Positions 1-12,300 are shown, counted from the first letter of the stretch. The stretch: DNA of 64,000 nucleotides from Ichthyophonus hoferi (GCA_002751075.1 NAOQ01000006.1:246984-310983); one strand, 5' to 3'. Program-made: numbers and translations. The notes: generated from the sequence alone by a model not told the origin.

Positions 1-600
1 CTCTAGGGAGCCAACCAAAGCCATTTGAAAAATAGCTATGCACCCCTTGAGATACCTCAAGACTATGGCTAAAGAGTGATCATCTATGAAAAGGAACCAC
101 TAGCACTCAATGCCTTTTCTAACTAAGACTTTACAGACAACCCATGTACATTCTGAAGCACCTCAGAATATGCTATTTATGTTGCAAGAAGAGACCAATT
201 GATTGGTTCTGTAAGAAGCTGAGTATTATATTATTGCACTGTCCACTATTGAGAGTGAATATATTGCCATGTTCATCACATGCCAGCAAATATCCTTCAT
301 TGCCTCACTCCTAAACTACCTATGCATATACACTGGATGTGTAAAGCTTATGCAGATAATTAGTCAGCTATCTATCTAATTTACGGAGAAAAGCTGTGTC
401 CCCATCACATTAAGGTAAAGTACAAGTACATCTGGGACTGTATGACCATCAAAAAGGCTGAGGTACACCATGGTCTAACTGAATTAATGGCAGTGGCAGC
501 CAATTAGTTGACTAAAACAATGTTCATCAGTAATTTTGAACATGTTAAGGTACTGATGAGGATACACAACCTAAGCTAAATCCCTCATCTCTGCGTACTG
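1..600 (+). mobile_element. Ty1/copia retrotransposon fossil, 3' end of pol (RNase H)
   Basis: Conceptual translation of the plus strand shows the usual order of the copia RNase H region: a RYLKT-like stretch near base 50, an STSEYAIYVAR segment near 160-190, a STIESEYIAMF segment near 245-275, and a QLTKTMF segment near 510-525. These correspond to the family's RYLKGT, STSGYVF, STTEAEY and QLADILTK landmarks. The 5' part of the element lies outside the window. It is broken, with several interruptions, and looks old. Family assignment is good; clade within copia is not resolved. Confidence 0.75.
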
Positions 601-1137
601 CAATCCTTACATTATCCACAAGGATATTTTATAATATTAAGTTATTTTGATTATACTTATTATCATTAATACATCCTGATCATAAGATTCTCAAGGTTTG
701 TCCAATAGTGCGAGAAAATGCATATGTCAATTAGACAATATGTGAGAGGTTACACAGAAATATTATTATTGGATCCGTGTTATACATCTTACTTAGTGGG
801 GTAAATAACATAATATTATATATCTTTATCTATTATATTTATATATAATCTAAATTAGAGTAAATTTAAATTACTACAATATTTTATTGCTACATCATTA
901 GTGCTATTAGTTAGTATCAAATGACATATTACACTAACACTTGATTAACTACATCAAAAGTGGTGGCATAATCAATTATAATACAAGTATTAATAATAGT
1001 TAATCTATACTTGCTAACTGAACACAAAACAAAGCTTAATTGGCATACCTTAGTAGATATATAAGGATTCTAGCTATGTTAGTATTAATCATGGGCACAC
1101 CATGAAATATGGTTAACAAGAGAGGACCCAGTGGTTA

Positions 1138-1419
1138 ATGCAAAACAGTACTAATAAGAAACTTTTGGCCAGCTTGTCAAGAGCCACACATACCTGCATG
1201 ATCCGGATATTAGCCAATAGGATTATGTCATCTGGAATGACTAATAAGCAAACTGATATTCTAGGATCTTTGCAAGAATATAACACTGTATTTGAATCAA
1301 TTTATCAATTCACCAATCTAGATACAGTTTCTCCTTTGATTTATACTGACAATCACAAGAAAATACATTATGATTTAACCAATCAGAAAATGATTGCAAT
1401 AAACATCATATCTGGTTAA
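1138..1419 (+). other. Unassigned 93-codon open frame in the repeat region
   Basis: An uninterrupted frame lies between the copia remnant and the tandem repeat array. It has no recognisable domain, signal or membrane segment, and its composition matches the surrounding AT-rich repeat DNA. It may be a decayed part of a transposable element. Nothing supports a host gene here. Confidence 0.2.
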
Positions 1420-2063
1420 CAAACAACATACATAGAATATGTTGACTACCTCAAGGAGGACTACCCATACAGTACCTTGAGTGAGATAAGTTAATTTTCA
1501 AGAACAGATACAGTAGTTGATGTTGAGTAAGTAATATAACTCCTGCAAGTGTTAGGTTGTATTCTTCATGATGTCTTGTATGAAGAATACTTATGGTTCA
1601 TGCGGGATTGTATCTCTAAATATCCTGTAGCATTTGGAATGAGGCTTCAATTGGTAATTGAGAACTAGTTATTAATTAATGATAATTAAATAATTGCATA
1701 TTGTCCTTAATTATATTTACTTAGGACTAAATGTCTACTACAGACTAGGAAATGAATGATTGTGGTTATTTTAAATAGTGCTGGTCATTTGGCATTTAAT
1801 CATGCATAATGAAATATATAACTCTTTGACTGACTCTTTATGTAATATTTGGCCATTATTGGGCATTATGCAGCTAATTAATTAAATGCCAGTGACTTAT
1901 TAAATTGATTACTTTATGCAAGAATATGTTTTTTGCTACATGGGTTACTGGATTGACCTTAACCAACAACTATATAACCAGCTTTCACAAATTTAATCTG
2001 CATCATCCTAGCTGTTATATATACTGCATGAACAAATAATCATTAAAAAAACTTAGTTTCTTT

Positions 2064-2213
2064 GTAAATTTTATTAAGAGTTCAATTATGGTAGTGAGTA
2101 AGAAAGAAATATCTACTCCAATAATTAGCAGAGTTAAGCGGAAATTGTCCATAGTCTCAACAACTAAGCTAAGTTCTGTAGGGGAGAAAGAAATCAAGGA
2201 TGCAGCTCTCATT
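2064..2213 (+). other. Short repeat-borne frame, copy 1
   Basis: A frame beginning MVVSKKEISTP and containing RVKRKLSI and TKLSSVG lies just after the tandem unit's TATA-like block. It aligns with the frame at 3085-3267: both hold STPxIxRVKxKLSI then TK(I/L)xSVG. The product would be small, lysine-rich and without a known domain. Shared protein-level spacing suggests the units once encoded something. It is treated as a decayed repeat ORF, not a host gene. Confidence 0.35.
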
Positions 2214-3084
2214 TAATAATAGTGACAAAGAAACCACTAGAGATCTTTTAGAGGAACTACTCTAGCTCTAGTAACATCAAAAATGAACAATCTATGTTCA
2301 TAGACAGTAAAGCAGAATCTACCAGCACCATAGATTCTGAAAATCAATAATGCCAAACAAACTACCATTGGGCTGCCAAAGTGTTAAGAAAACAAATAAG
2401 GACACAATTTGATGCCATAATACTAGGGTTTTCAAGAGTATATTTGGGATATCAGCTTAAAAAACAATGAAGTTAGATTAATTACCTACTTTAAGAGGTG
2501 TATGTAAGGTAAATAATTAAATTGCAGGATGGGATGTCAAAATATTTCAACTCCCACAGTTATTTGGCTGAATATTTCATGATTTCTTGTATGAGTGCAT
2601 ATAGCCTATTGGTTTTCTTACATTATACCTCTAAATAAATAGACTGTAACATTTACAATGAGGTTTCAATTAGTATATAAGTGTTAGATATTAATTAATA
2701 ACAATTAATTAATCATATTATGTCATAAATTATATTTAATTAAGAGTAGAACCTTAGTGCAGTTTAGCACATAAATTGACTATGGTTTAAATAGTGTTGG
2801 TAATCTAAACTTTGATCATACTCAGTGATTGATGTAACATATGTAGCATTCATTAATTGGATTAATGATGCTGTCATGGTAATAAGATAACAAACAAGGT
2901 TGTTAACATGTTAAATGACTCATAAATTGAGCACCTTTTTAAATAACATGTGTTGTATAAAGACTTATCACCTGAGCAACTAGTATTGGCCATGAACTCA
3001 AAACTATATAGCCAGCAAACACAAACTTAGTTGTGATCTTTTTAATTATATGTGTTGCATAAATAAAAGACTTGTACAAAAAAC

Positions 3085-3267
3085 TTGGTTTCTTTGTATC
3101 TTTATTTAGAGTTAGTTAAGGTCTCATGTAGGAAACAAGCATCAACTCCTACTATACCTAGAGTTAAACAGAAATTATCAATACCATCAGCAACCAAGAT
3201 AGGATCTGTGGGTGGGACCAAGAAGCACTGGGTTCACATATCCTCTGGGAGTGAAGAGGAAACATGA
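3085..3267 (+). other. Short repeat-borne frame, copy 2
   Basis: A 60-codon frame containing STPTIPRVKQKLSI, TKIGSVG and an acidic tail SSGSEEE. It is the second copy of the frame at 2064-2213, about 1.03 kb downstream. A nucleotide block inside it (aagcactgggttcaca) recurs on the other strand near 6394-6410, linking it to the repeat-borne frame at 6234-6527. No domain is recognised. Confidence 0.35.
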
Positions 3268-5039
3268 AAAACCCTTTTAAAGGGACCAGACTTGAGTAAA
3301 GAGGACTTAGCTAGCAGACATCCAATATCCATTGATGGTGATAATGAATCTATCAGCTTTACAGATTCCAACACAGAATTGGCTAGAAGAAAAAGTTAAA
3401 ATATCTCTTATATGACTAGGCCAATAAATAGGACTTGTGCGATGCTGTACAACACTCCAAAAATTATCTTCGGCAACTATCAAATAATCATATGATTATT
3501 GCTCTAAATTTTTCACCTTATCCACTCTGACATTTTCTATGCTGTTAGCTACCTCAGCAATATTTCCAGAACATAAGCTTGAAACTAGTTGATAATGTTG
3601 CAATAATTGCATATGCTGAGGTATTTTAACCCCAATAATCACAGACTGAATCATTACCTGCAAACTGAAAGACTTTTTTTAGTTATAATCATTGATATTT
3701 ATGCTGTTATTGTTTAGCTTGTAATAAACCTCTAATTGCCATGGAGAATTAGAACAAGCTTATATTTGGTCAGTAAGAATATGCCATCAGTTTACGATAA
3801 TTCATTGACTCTCTGACCCATGACTTTATTAATTATGATCAATTAAGGACTAAAGGCTTAATACAATATTAATTACAAATTATCATAGTTTAAAAATAGT
3901 GATGGCCTTTGTAGTTATCCATCCCCACATAGTGGTCAATGGTACCAAATACTTTAAATGTGAAGTAAGTTTTAAAAAGATCCTTTATGTTGCCACTGGA
4001 TGATTTCATTCAAAACATATTACAGAGTGATACTAATGGGTGTGCATTGGACGCCTTTTAATTAGAATTTGCTTCAGAATAATCATGTCAAGTTCCTATT
4101 GAGCAGTTTGTAAGACTCAACTGATTAATTTATAGTCAGCTTGACCTTGATTCAGATCTTACTAACTATATAACCAGAGTATACACACTCAGTCTGAACC
4201 CTGTTTCTAAGTTGAAAAAAATAAATAAACCCAAGTCAGGGTAAATAGCTTTTATTATGACAGTACATGGACTAGATTCTTCAAGGAGAAAATCAGTCAA
4301 GAATTTGAAACAAATGTGAGCCACCATTACTACAATAAAAGACAGAGGGACCATGTAACTTACAGAAAATATTATTTGAATATTGTTAGCTTCATATTTA
4401 AGTGACCACTGTACTTGCAGATAATTGGAGAAAGAATGTAACTCAAGTAATAACTCAAACTCGTCAGAGAAAAAGTCTGGATAATTACTATGTAGAGTTG
4501 TAAGTCAATGCATGTTAAATGACTTGCAAAGAGAGTTTGCACAACAAGGCAAATATTCCAACAGCATATCTCGACAGAAACCATGATATTGAGATTTCTC
4601 AGTATAATCAGCTCCAAAAACCCCAAGCATGCACAGATGCTTATTTATCCATACACTAAATCCCATAATTAGAGCAAGAGGTTATTCAGCATCATTCTAC
4701 TGAGCCATGATCCCAGGTTTTCATTCACCAAGAAACAAGCACTAGCATTTAAATTGGATATTGAGGTTAAGTTTATTTATAGTTTTATGCAGGGTAGGTC
4801 ACAAAGCAGTGTGGATAATTGAATTACTAAGCATTATTAGACTCTACTATTGTAATGAAAGAAGATTTTAAAGTAATCAATGCTTGGTCTAAATAATGAA
4901 AGTAGTAGAATTAAGAGGAGAAAAAATTTCGCATATTAAAGGAAGGTATCATTAATTTTTGGAGGCCATTTAAAATAGTAATATAGTTGTTAAACTCATG
5001 TTAATTAATTAAGAGAAAACCAAAATATTGGCCAAGCTA

Positions 5040-5530
5040 TTTGCCTCACCATGTTTATTCAATACCAAATGCCTACTATCCACCAATGAGACAGTAGATG
5101 AAGCACCTTCAACAGGTATGTCGGGTAGGGAGATCATCATAGGAAGAGGCTAGTAGGTTACTAGTATATATGGTTTATACTAGTTTAACCATTGTAATAC
5201 TATCCCACACAGTTAAGCAAAGTATTGTTGTCTTATTCATAATTGGCCAAAATCCAGCTGTTGATTTCGTACTCTACCTCTAAATAAATATATTGCATAT
5301 ACCATGCAATCAAGTGGGTAAATTTCTCCAACCAAACACAGAGAACCACTACTAGTCATTTATATTATATCTCAACACCTTTTAAATATAATTTGATGCA
5401 ATTAACTTGCATCAAGAAAAATGTTTCAAGTCAATAAGTGATCAGCAGGCTTTGATTATGCAGATTTATTTACCAGTAATTATCTAACATGATTATTCAC
5501 AGTGATTAATGAAAGTTTCTCTTGTGTATG
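5040..5530 (+). mobile_element. Second Ty1/copia fossil, 3' end of pol
   Basis: The plus strand again shows weak copia RNase H landmarks, in particular a YSTSK..IYCIYHAIKWV-like segment near 5265-5315 that matches the family's LSTTEAEYxAxxxAxKE region, followed by a copia-like tail. It is in the same orientation as the remnant at 1-600, about 5 kb away. It is broken with several interruptions and older looking than the first. Assignment rests on one short landmark plus context. Confidence 0.45.
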
Positions 5531-6139
5531 TGTTACTTGCCTTATGAGTAATATGTTTCTATAAGTGAACGTCAATCTGAATAAGATTCATCAGACAGTC
5601 ATAGTAGTATTAGTCACACCAGTCCAGAGTAACTTTGGAAAGGGGTGACCTAACCACATATCAAGGAGATGAAGGGTTAGAGATTGTAAAAATAATTATG
5701 CGGAATTTTTTTCTGACCAGCATGTAAAGCTGATCTTAGATAGAAGATTAACTACGTGCTTGTACATATTTCCAATGAACGACTTTGGTTTCACGTTTGG
5801 CAGCACCATGAATGTAGTCTGCATTCAAAAATAATGACTGACTAGTCAACACTGTTTAGCAATATGTAATGGGCCAAAGGTGGCCAGTGAAAGGAATATA
5901 GTCTGTTTTGTGTGGTTGAAGCAAGGTTACTAATATGAATTTTAACTATTGAATTAAAACATTTCTGGAGGTGATGACCATTTCCAATCTTTAACACAGT
6001 TAGTATGTTAGGGTTGACAACAAGAAAAGGGTCATCAAATGGAGCCTGGCACTCTAAATATAATATTTTGATAATATCGCTGAAGATTGGGGAGTTGAAA
6101 TGCTGGTATCATATTTGTGGCTGGTGATATTCATTGTAT

Positions 6140-6720
6140 CTGTCATAATTAGGTGTTGGAGGTAAAACTTCAAAGTTACCTCAATTGCTAAAATGAAAGC
6201 AAAGGCTGCAGCTGAACTTCAGTAGGAGGCTTGCTAATGTTTGTAAATATGCTGAAACTTGCATGTAAGGGATGATATTGTCCAACTGCTTACTATATGT
6301 ATGACAGCTGTCCTTCTCTTCCATTCTTGGAAACATGTTCTTGATTGATTACGATTGGTTGATGAAACCAGAGTTCTTGAAAAAATTGGATTGTGAACCC
6401 AGTGCTTCCCTTGCTGGTTAATGTTGTCCTCCTGCATTGGTGCACTCATTTTGGATGAAGGAATTGAAATATTTGTTGCAGAAGACTGGAATGAATTAAA
6501 AGGATAGTTTGAAGCTGTATCAGCCATTGTTGCGGCTCTATCAGTAGGTACTCTCAGTTGGTATGCTCTTTTGGAACAGTGTTTTTATGATTGATGTTTA
6601 AAAAATTAGCAGTGGAAGTGTTGTTAGGTTGCTGTGCCTTATTATCCCTAACATAATTAGGTGTTAGAGGTAAGATTTTGAAGTTGCCCCAGCTGCTGAA
6701 ATGGGGGTAGGGAGAGCATA
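6140..6720. repeat. Direct repeat pair, about 55 bp, 510 bp apart
   Basis: The stretch at about 6144-6200 (cataattaggtgttggagg, then aaagttacct and gctaaaatg) recurs at about 6652-6708 (cataattaggtgttagagg, then gaagttgccc and gctgaaatg). Roughly four bases in five agree. The space between holds the minus-strand repeat frame. It looks like part of the same dispersed repeat family and has no visible coding role. Confidence 0.5.
6234..6527 (-). other. Repeat-borne 97-codon frame
   Basis: A minus-strand frame beginning MADTASNYPF with a serine-rich start and KHWVHNPIF in the middle. KHWVH and its nucleotides also occur in the plus-strand frame at 3085-3267, so the two belong to one dispersed family. 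It lies between the two copies of a direct repeat (6144 and 6652). No domain is recognised and no host gene is claimed. Confidence 0.3.
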
Positions 6721-6834
6721 TAGCCAAGGCTCAGGTCTGGAATCAAGACTAGCTGCAAAAAGAAAAAAGAAAATACATAAAGAAAATTGTTGCATTTTGA
6801 AATTGTTTAAATATCTTTTGATATTTATTGTTTT

Positions 6835-7056
6835 TTGCCTGCAATGTCTGGCAATTCATCCTCTAACAACAACTGTATGAAGCAAAAATTCATACTAACT
6901 CCTATTACTGCTGAGTTGTATGTAAAAAAAGACAAGAAGGTTAAAGTAGACCTTCCTACTAATTTAAAATCATCAAACAAGGGCTGCATTCCCTTTGGAA
7001 CTCATTTTTCAGATGATTTCAACTTATCTGATTCCACCTCTGCGAACAGTTTGTAG
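6835..7056 (+). other. Repeat-borne 73-codon frame, lysine- and serine-rich
   Basis: Contains KQKFILTPITAELYVKKDKK and ends in an acidic, serine-rich segment. The KFI-LTP pairing and the following KKxKVxxPx pattern resemble the frame at 7477-7875 on the other strand (KKPFIMLTPR, ISKKIRVIVPSS). The same layout of basic stretch then acidic Ser-rich tail is seen in all family members here. Function unknown. Confidence 0.3.
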
Positions 7057-7476
7057 CCAACAACAAACTTAAAGAAAGATACCTCCAAAGACCAAGATTA
7101 TGAAAGTATTATTATTTACAAATAAGGGTAGTAATTGAAACTTGGATTGTTGCTATTAGTAATTGGAAAAAACAATAAGGGTGTGGCATAGAGGAATCGT
7201 TTTAATGAGCTGAAGGTCATATAAGGCCATGCATGTAACAACGCAAGCAGATATAATCACTGCATTATGATATCCTGACCCAAAGTTTTATTTAGTTATG
7301 GTGACAAACAATTAAGCCTGCCCTAGTTTAGAGAATTATAATGGTCAGTCCAGTAAAATTTTATTTCTAAAATACTCCCCTGCACTACCTCAAAGCTATG
7401 AGTCTGCTTACAGGGGTTGAAGACGTGGACCACTCATGCCTGCCTTTTGGGTACAATGTTCAAATCAAGACAATCT

Positions 7477-7875
7477 TTATAAATGCCATTTTGGAGTTGG
7501 TTTAGTAGTAGGTGCACATGATATCGTCAGCAATATAAATGTATGATTGTTAGAGGATGCTTTACTCATGTCTGTAATGTGTTCATCGTTAATTGGATCA
7601 GAGGATTCAATAGACAAAGTATTTGAGCCTTCACTAGAACTTATTGATGAAGATAATTGTGTAGCGTTGACCACAATTGACTGAGGGCAAAGGCGTTTGG
7701 TTATTACTGTGGCATAGGCTGGTCTATCTTGATTCGCAGAGTCTGATGATGGTACAATGACTCTGATTTTCTTAGATATCCTTGAGGACTCATTTGCCAT
7801 TCTTGGAGTTAACATAATAAAGGGTTTCTTGCTTTTGAATTTACTAATCCTTCTAAGATGAGTCATAATAAACAA
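7477..7875 (-). other. Repeat-borne 132-codon frame, longest of its family here
   Basis: A minus-strand frame with a basic N-terminal part (HLRRISKFKSKKPF), a KKIRVIVPSS stretch near residues 35-45, and a Ser/acidic region (SSSEGSNTLSIESSD) near residues 78-95. It resembles the short frames at 2064, 3085 and 6835. No catalytic motif, membrane segment or signal peptide is evident. It may be a remnant of an element-encoded protein; a lineage-specific gene cannot be excluded. Confidence 0.35.
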
Positions 7876-7899
7876 ACAAAAAAAATCATTTATTTAATC

Positions 7900-9300
7900 A
7901 ATTTTGTCTTTTTTTGGCCCTTGTGAGATATGGCATTATATGCTTGACTGCCGATAGTACGCAGTTCGATTCAGTACATTTAATTTTGATTGGTACAAAA
8001 AAATGAGCGATTCATAATGTTGGGATTTGAGTTTGCGCTTAACTATTAATAGTTATGTACCGCTTAAGCCAATGGTATGACTCTGATTAAATATTTTATG
8101 TACGCATATACTAACCAATTATAGAGAGGTTAGTAACTAATTACCTCACATAATTATAAATAATTAAACTAATCTACATACTAGCTTTTTTATAACAACA
8201 ATAATAATCTGGATGTGAGGCCTAGGTAACATCTTGTTTCAAAATGCGATGGCATAGAGACGTGAAGGATGGTCTAGAGGGATGGATAGTACTCCACTGA
8301 AGGGCAAAGTGTGCATCAAATCATGCACCTATTTGATTTTAAAACGTTTTGCTTTGTTTAAAAAATAATAATTGTAAGTCGGCAATATGCAATTAATATC
8401 AAACACAAAATGCTAGATTACACTATTAGTAGCAATACTATTCATCAAATTGACTAGTAAACTATACTTCGCAGCCTTACGAGTATTAAGCAGACCCCTT
8501 GGCAGTCTTAACTTGTCAATGCTTCAAGCATCCCAAAAGGATTTAATGAGAGAGATCGACCAATCATATTTAGCTAAATCAGATACAGCATAATTCGTTA
8601 AGACTGGCGCCAATTGAATGATTGCAAACTTAAGTATTCCAACAAGTCTAGATGATGTATGAAAGGCAATTGGAAGAGATCATAGCAGTAGTCACATATC
8701 ATTGGCGGGTGGTACTGCCTGCAGCTCAGAACCTCGAGGTATAGTACCTATTCAATAGATATGTATTTGTAGATTCAGTTCATTTGATACCAGGCCCATT
8801 CTCACAATTCAAGCCACCAGGATAACAGGGCTCATATTGCAATGCCAATAGGGCCTCCATGACGACAATGTGCTATGAAGACTTCTCAGTCCAGGGTTGA
8901 GACAGACAGGCTACACGGGAAGCAATCCAAAAAAACTCAAGACTCTTGGAGTATTGGCCGTAAACTAAGAGTAATAACAACTTCTACGTTTACCAGTATA
9001 TCCTTGCATCCATAATAAAGGCTAACATTATACAATAAACTGTTTTATAAACCCACAATTCTGAGTAATTTGCAAGTTGCTGCATATGGTAGAAGTAGCT
9101 CTCACAGAGGCCACAGGGGCGTGATACTTGTCCAATCCCAGTATGTTTATTTATAACATGGTGAACACGTCATACTCCACTGTCACCAAGGACTACAATT
9201 AGTAGCCGTCAGTGAAACCAATCACACAGAAGAATGGAATATGTCCATTCATATCATTAGTGTTGGGTTGTCCGCAACGTTCTTTTTATCCAATAACAAC
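7900..9300. other. Spacer between repeat region and Mondo gene
   Basis: No exon-like stretch with splice sites and homology was found on either strand. The sequence moves from the AT-rich repeat DNA on the left to the more balanced composition typical of the gene-bearing part of the window at about 9.1 kb. A TTTATT (minus-strand AATAAA) near 9144 could serve the Mondo gene. Confidence 0.5.
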
Positions 9301-9319
9301 ACAGAAAAACACCAACTAA

Positions 9320-9325
9320 TTTATT
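9320..9325 (-). terminator. AATAAA overlapping the Mondo stop codon
   Basis: On the minus strand the last codon and stop (CAA TAA) followed by ATT create AATAAA. If used, the 3' UTR would be only some tens of bases. A further AATAAA lies about 180 bp downstream near 9144 and is an alternative. Confidence 0.35.
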
Positions 9326-12300
9326 GGTAGGGTGTGCGTGGTTGAGACTGAGGTGTTGGTTGGTAGGGCATCATGCCTGCCATACTGGACACCATATTGC
9401 TGGAGAGGACCTGTATGGTTGGATGTAAGGTGTGAATGGTCGCACACCCCATGCCATCTGATACATAGACAAACCTATTGATAGGGTAGTATGCATATTG
9501 ACATAAACATTCAGATATAACACCGCAGTTGTCTATCCGCACCAAGGTACGTACACACATATAGTAGATAATAGGACGAGACAGGCCTACGCACCTTAGG
9601 GATATTGGCAGGCTGTAAAGAGGGGTAGCTTAGACTGCGGCTTAGCATTCCCAGCTGGTTGCCTTGGGAATGTTGGGGTAATTGTGGGTTGAAGTTAAAG
9701 GCCATGGTACCTGGCATCTGTAGACTCAATGGGGAGGGAGAGGATTGCATGCCAGTACGAGCCTCATTGGATGACAACATACCAGTACGACCGCCAGCCT
9801 GTAGAGTGAAGGGGAGATGTGTGTTTATGTTAGAGAATGGGCTATATACAAATTACTGAACTAGTCCACCTTGACCTCCTGATAATGTACCAAGAAAATA
9901 CAAGAATGACCCACGCTGTCTGGAAGTTATACCAGGGGGGTCAAGATATGATTGGTGTGTTGACTTCCTTGTCCCTACCTGATTGGCCTGCGCAAAGGTG
10001 GCCAGTGCTGCTGCTGTCGCTGCATCATAGTTCACACGGCCTGACCCATTGAGAGTGCCCTGGGGGGTTACGGGCTGGGGAAACAATCGCTGTGCTAGCT
10101 TGTGCATTGCAATGGCAGCACATTCACGTAGCTTATGGCCCTGGGGGAAAGGAGGAGAGGGGGCATGGTTAATGGGTTGATATAGACCGGCACCTACATA
10201 TAAATACTATCATGCCACACACAGAGAGGGAGATAAGGCTGTGTTTAGGAGGCCCCATCTTGTTCCTTTCCTATCCTCTCCCACCCTACCCCTCTCAACC
10301 TCTGCAGGACTTACCGAACAGTTATTAATATACCACGTCGTAAAAGATACTCCCATAGTTTCTGGCCTGTCAACTACTACTGTTTGGTTAAAGCTCTGAA
10401 GTAACGACTCAAACATCAAATGGAACTAGGGGTGGAAAGCGAGAGAGAGTAGGTTAATTCATCTATATAGAAAGATAAAAACATAGATAGATAGATAGAG
10501 ACATATAAAAACGTACGGTACGTATACAGACATACAAACATATATCTAATCGCTCCAACCTACCACAAGAAATTTAAGATCAGTCCCATTGGTCTGCATG
10601 TAGTCGTGAAAGAGCCTATCAGCAGTGCGGTACTCTGTGTCCGATTGGCGTCCTTTGGGGGGTAAGCTTTGCAATTGGCTGTGTGTACATGTATATATGT
10701 GTGTATATGCAATGCCCAGGGCAGGTAGGGTGCGAGAGGATCAGGATCTACATATAGCAAGGAGACAGCCAGCCAATAGACATCTAGAGGCCCCTCAGTA
10801 GTCACCACTCACAAGCAATCATTCCAAATGCTGACTGTAGATGATACACCATACAACAGAGAGACCTGTACAGAGGGCAGTGTGATATATACAAAGTGGG
10901 TACCTCATGCTCAGTTGCAATACACTGATTTCATTCCTAAGGTGGGTGGCCTCCTCACTCAATTGCTGACGCTGCATCTCCAACATTTGCACGTGCTCAA
11001 TGCCTGTGGACCATATATGGTCAGATACAGTTTAAGGCATGCACCGGATTGAATAGAAACGGAGGAGAGTGCTCACTTCGTTGTAGAATCATGGCCTTGG
11101 AAATCTTCTGATTGGGTGCCTTGGCTTGCAGGCTGGGGATGGTTCGTTGTAGCTCTTCAAAACCCATCTATCGGCCCCATGCCAATGTAGTGCACTAGAT
11201 TAATCAGTATACCTCTACAGCATCATTCCTTAGTCAACCCCTCCCTGGCCACACATCTCTCCCTGCCTACACCTACATATACACACATGTACCTACCCGA
11301 ATGTTGTTCCGTCTCTTCTGTTCAGCCAATATGTGTGCTGTTCGCTTGGCCTCCTGCAATCACATACCTTGCAGTCAGAATACACCAATGACATTGTCCA
11401 TGCCTTCTCCCTATTATCTACATGGTATTTATTATGTGCCATTACTTAGTTCCCATCCTACCAGTGCTCACACTCATACATGTGTGGGGTTGCAAGTATA
11501 TATACATACATATAGATGTAAATATTTTGTGCAAATATATATGTCTGTTTCTATCCATATATAGTATATTACGTATGCCTACATCCCCTCTACATACGGC
11601 TGCCGTGGTAGTGACGTCATCATACTCCTCCTCTTTATCTTCCTCATCTGACGTATCAGCGCCGAGCATCCACTCCACCTTATCGCCCATGGCAGCCGAG
11701 GGAGGGGTGACGGCGGTGGCTTCAGCCTTGACAGGCCCTGTATGTATGTAGGGCGACCTGTGGTTCATGCTCTCAGCACTGGCATGCTTGCTGAGGGCTG
11801 TCCCTTGGCCTTGGCTGAAGGTGTGCACTCCTCGATCAAAGTCTTCTTGGGCTGTGCCTGAATGGAGGGATTCAGGGGTCGGCGGTTGGCTGTGGTCCTG
11901 TCGGGGCTCTAATTGGCCCATTGTCATCTGCAGCATGTCCTGTGAAGGGGAGAAGGGGAGGGGGGGTGAGCAGATAGCTATATAACCATATTGGGAATAG
12001 GAATCATACCAGCTATAGTGTCCCCCTAGATTGAAAACAGGCAGCTAGTGCATATTGTGACGTCATGTAAATTGGGCTACTCCAAGATAAATTAGGTTGG
12101 GTAACAATCAATTAATAATTAATTACCAAGGGGGCACCAATCGAGTTAAATGACCATTACCAGCAGTATTAGAGGCTAGGCAAGAGTTAATCCTAATTGT
12201 AACCAATACAAAACAATAGCACAGGCTGCTAATCTATTGCCTCCTCCTACTAAGACCTGCCATTAATGAGTGAGAATGACGTAACAGGCTCTCGCTACTG

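Larger units (their letters stand above)
1440..4340 (+). repeat. Degenerate direct tandem array, about three units of 1.0-1.15 kb
   Basis: Three blocks recur in the same order. Block one is a 'cctctaaata..tgtarcattt.saatgagg' stretch (1611, 2628, weaker near 3728). Block two is an 'aaatagtgntgg' stretch (about 1775, 2795, 3895). Block three is a 'ctatataaccag' stretch (about 1970, 3003, 4161) followed by an A-rich run and, in the first two copies, 'aaactt(a/g)gtttctttgta' and a short open frame. Spacing is about 1,030 bp then 1,160 bp. Copies are far diverged, so the array is old. It could be a decayed tandem gene family or repeated pieces of a mobile element; the copia remnants on both sides favour the latter. 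Confidence 0.55.

Noticed and set aside
7950-7990. tRNA-like 'cagttcgattcagtac' word
   Set aside because: It has no acceptor stem, A box or cloverleaf around it.
11422-11985. Plus-strand frames over 11.4-12.0 kb
   Set aside because: They are antisense to the Ser/acidic linker exon of the Mondo gene.
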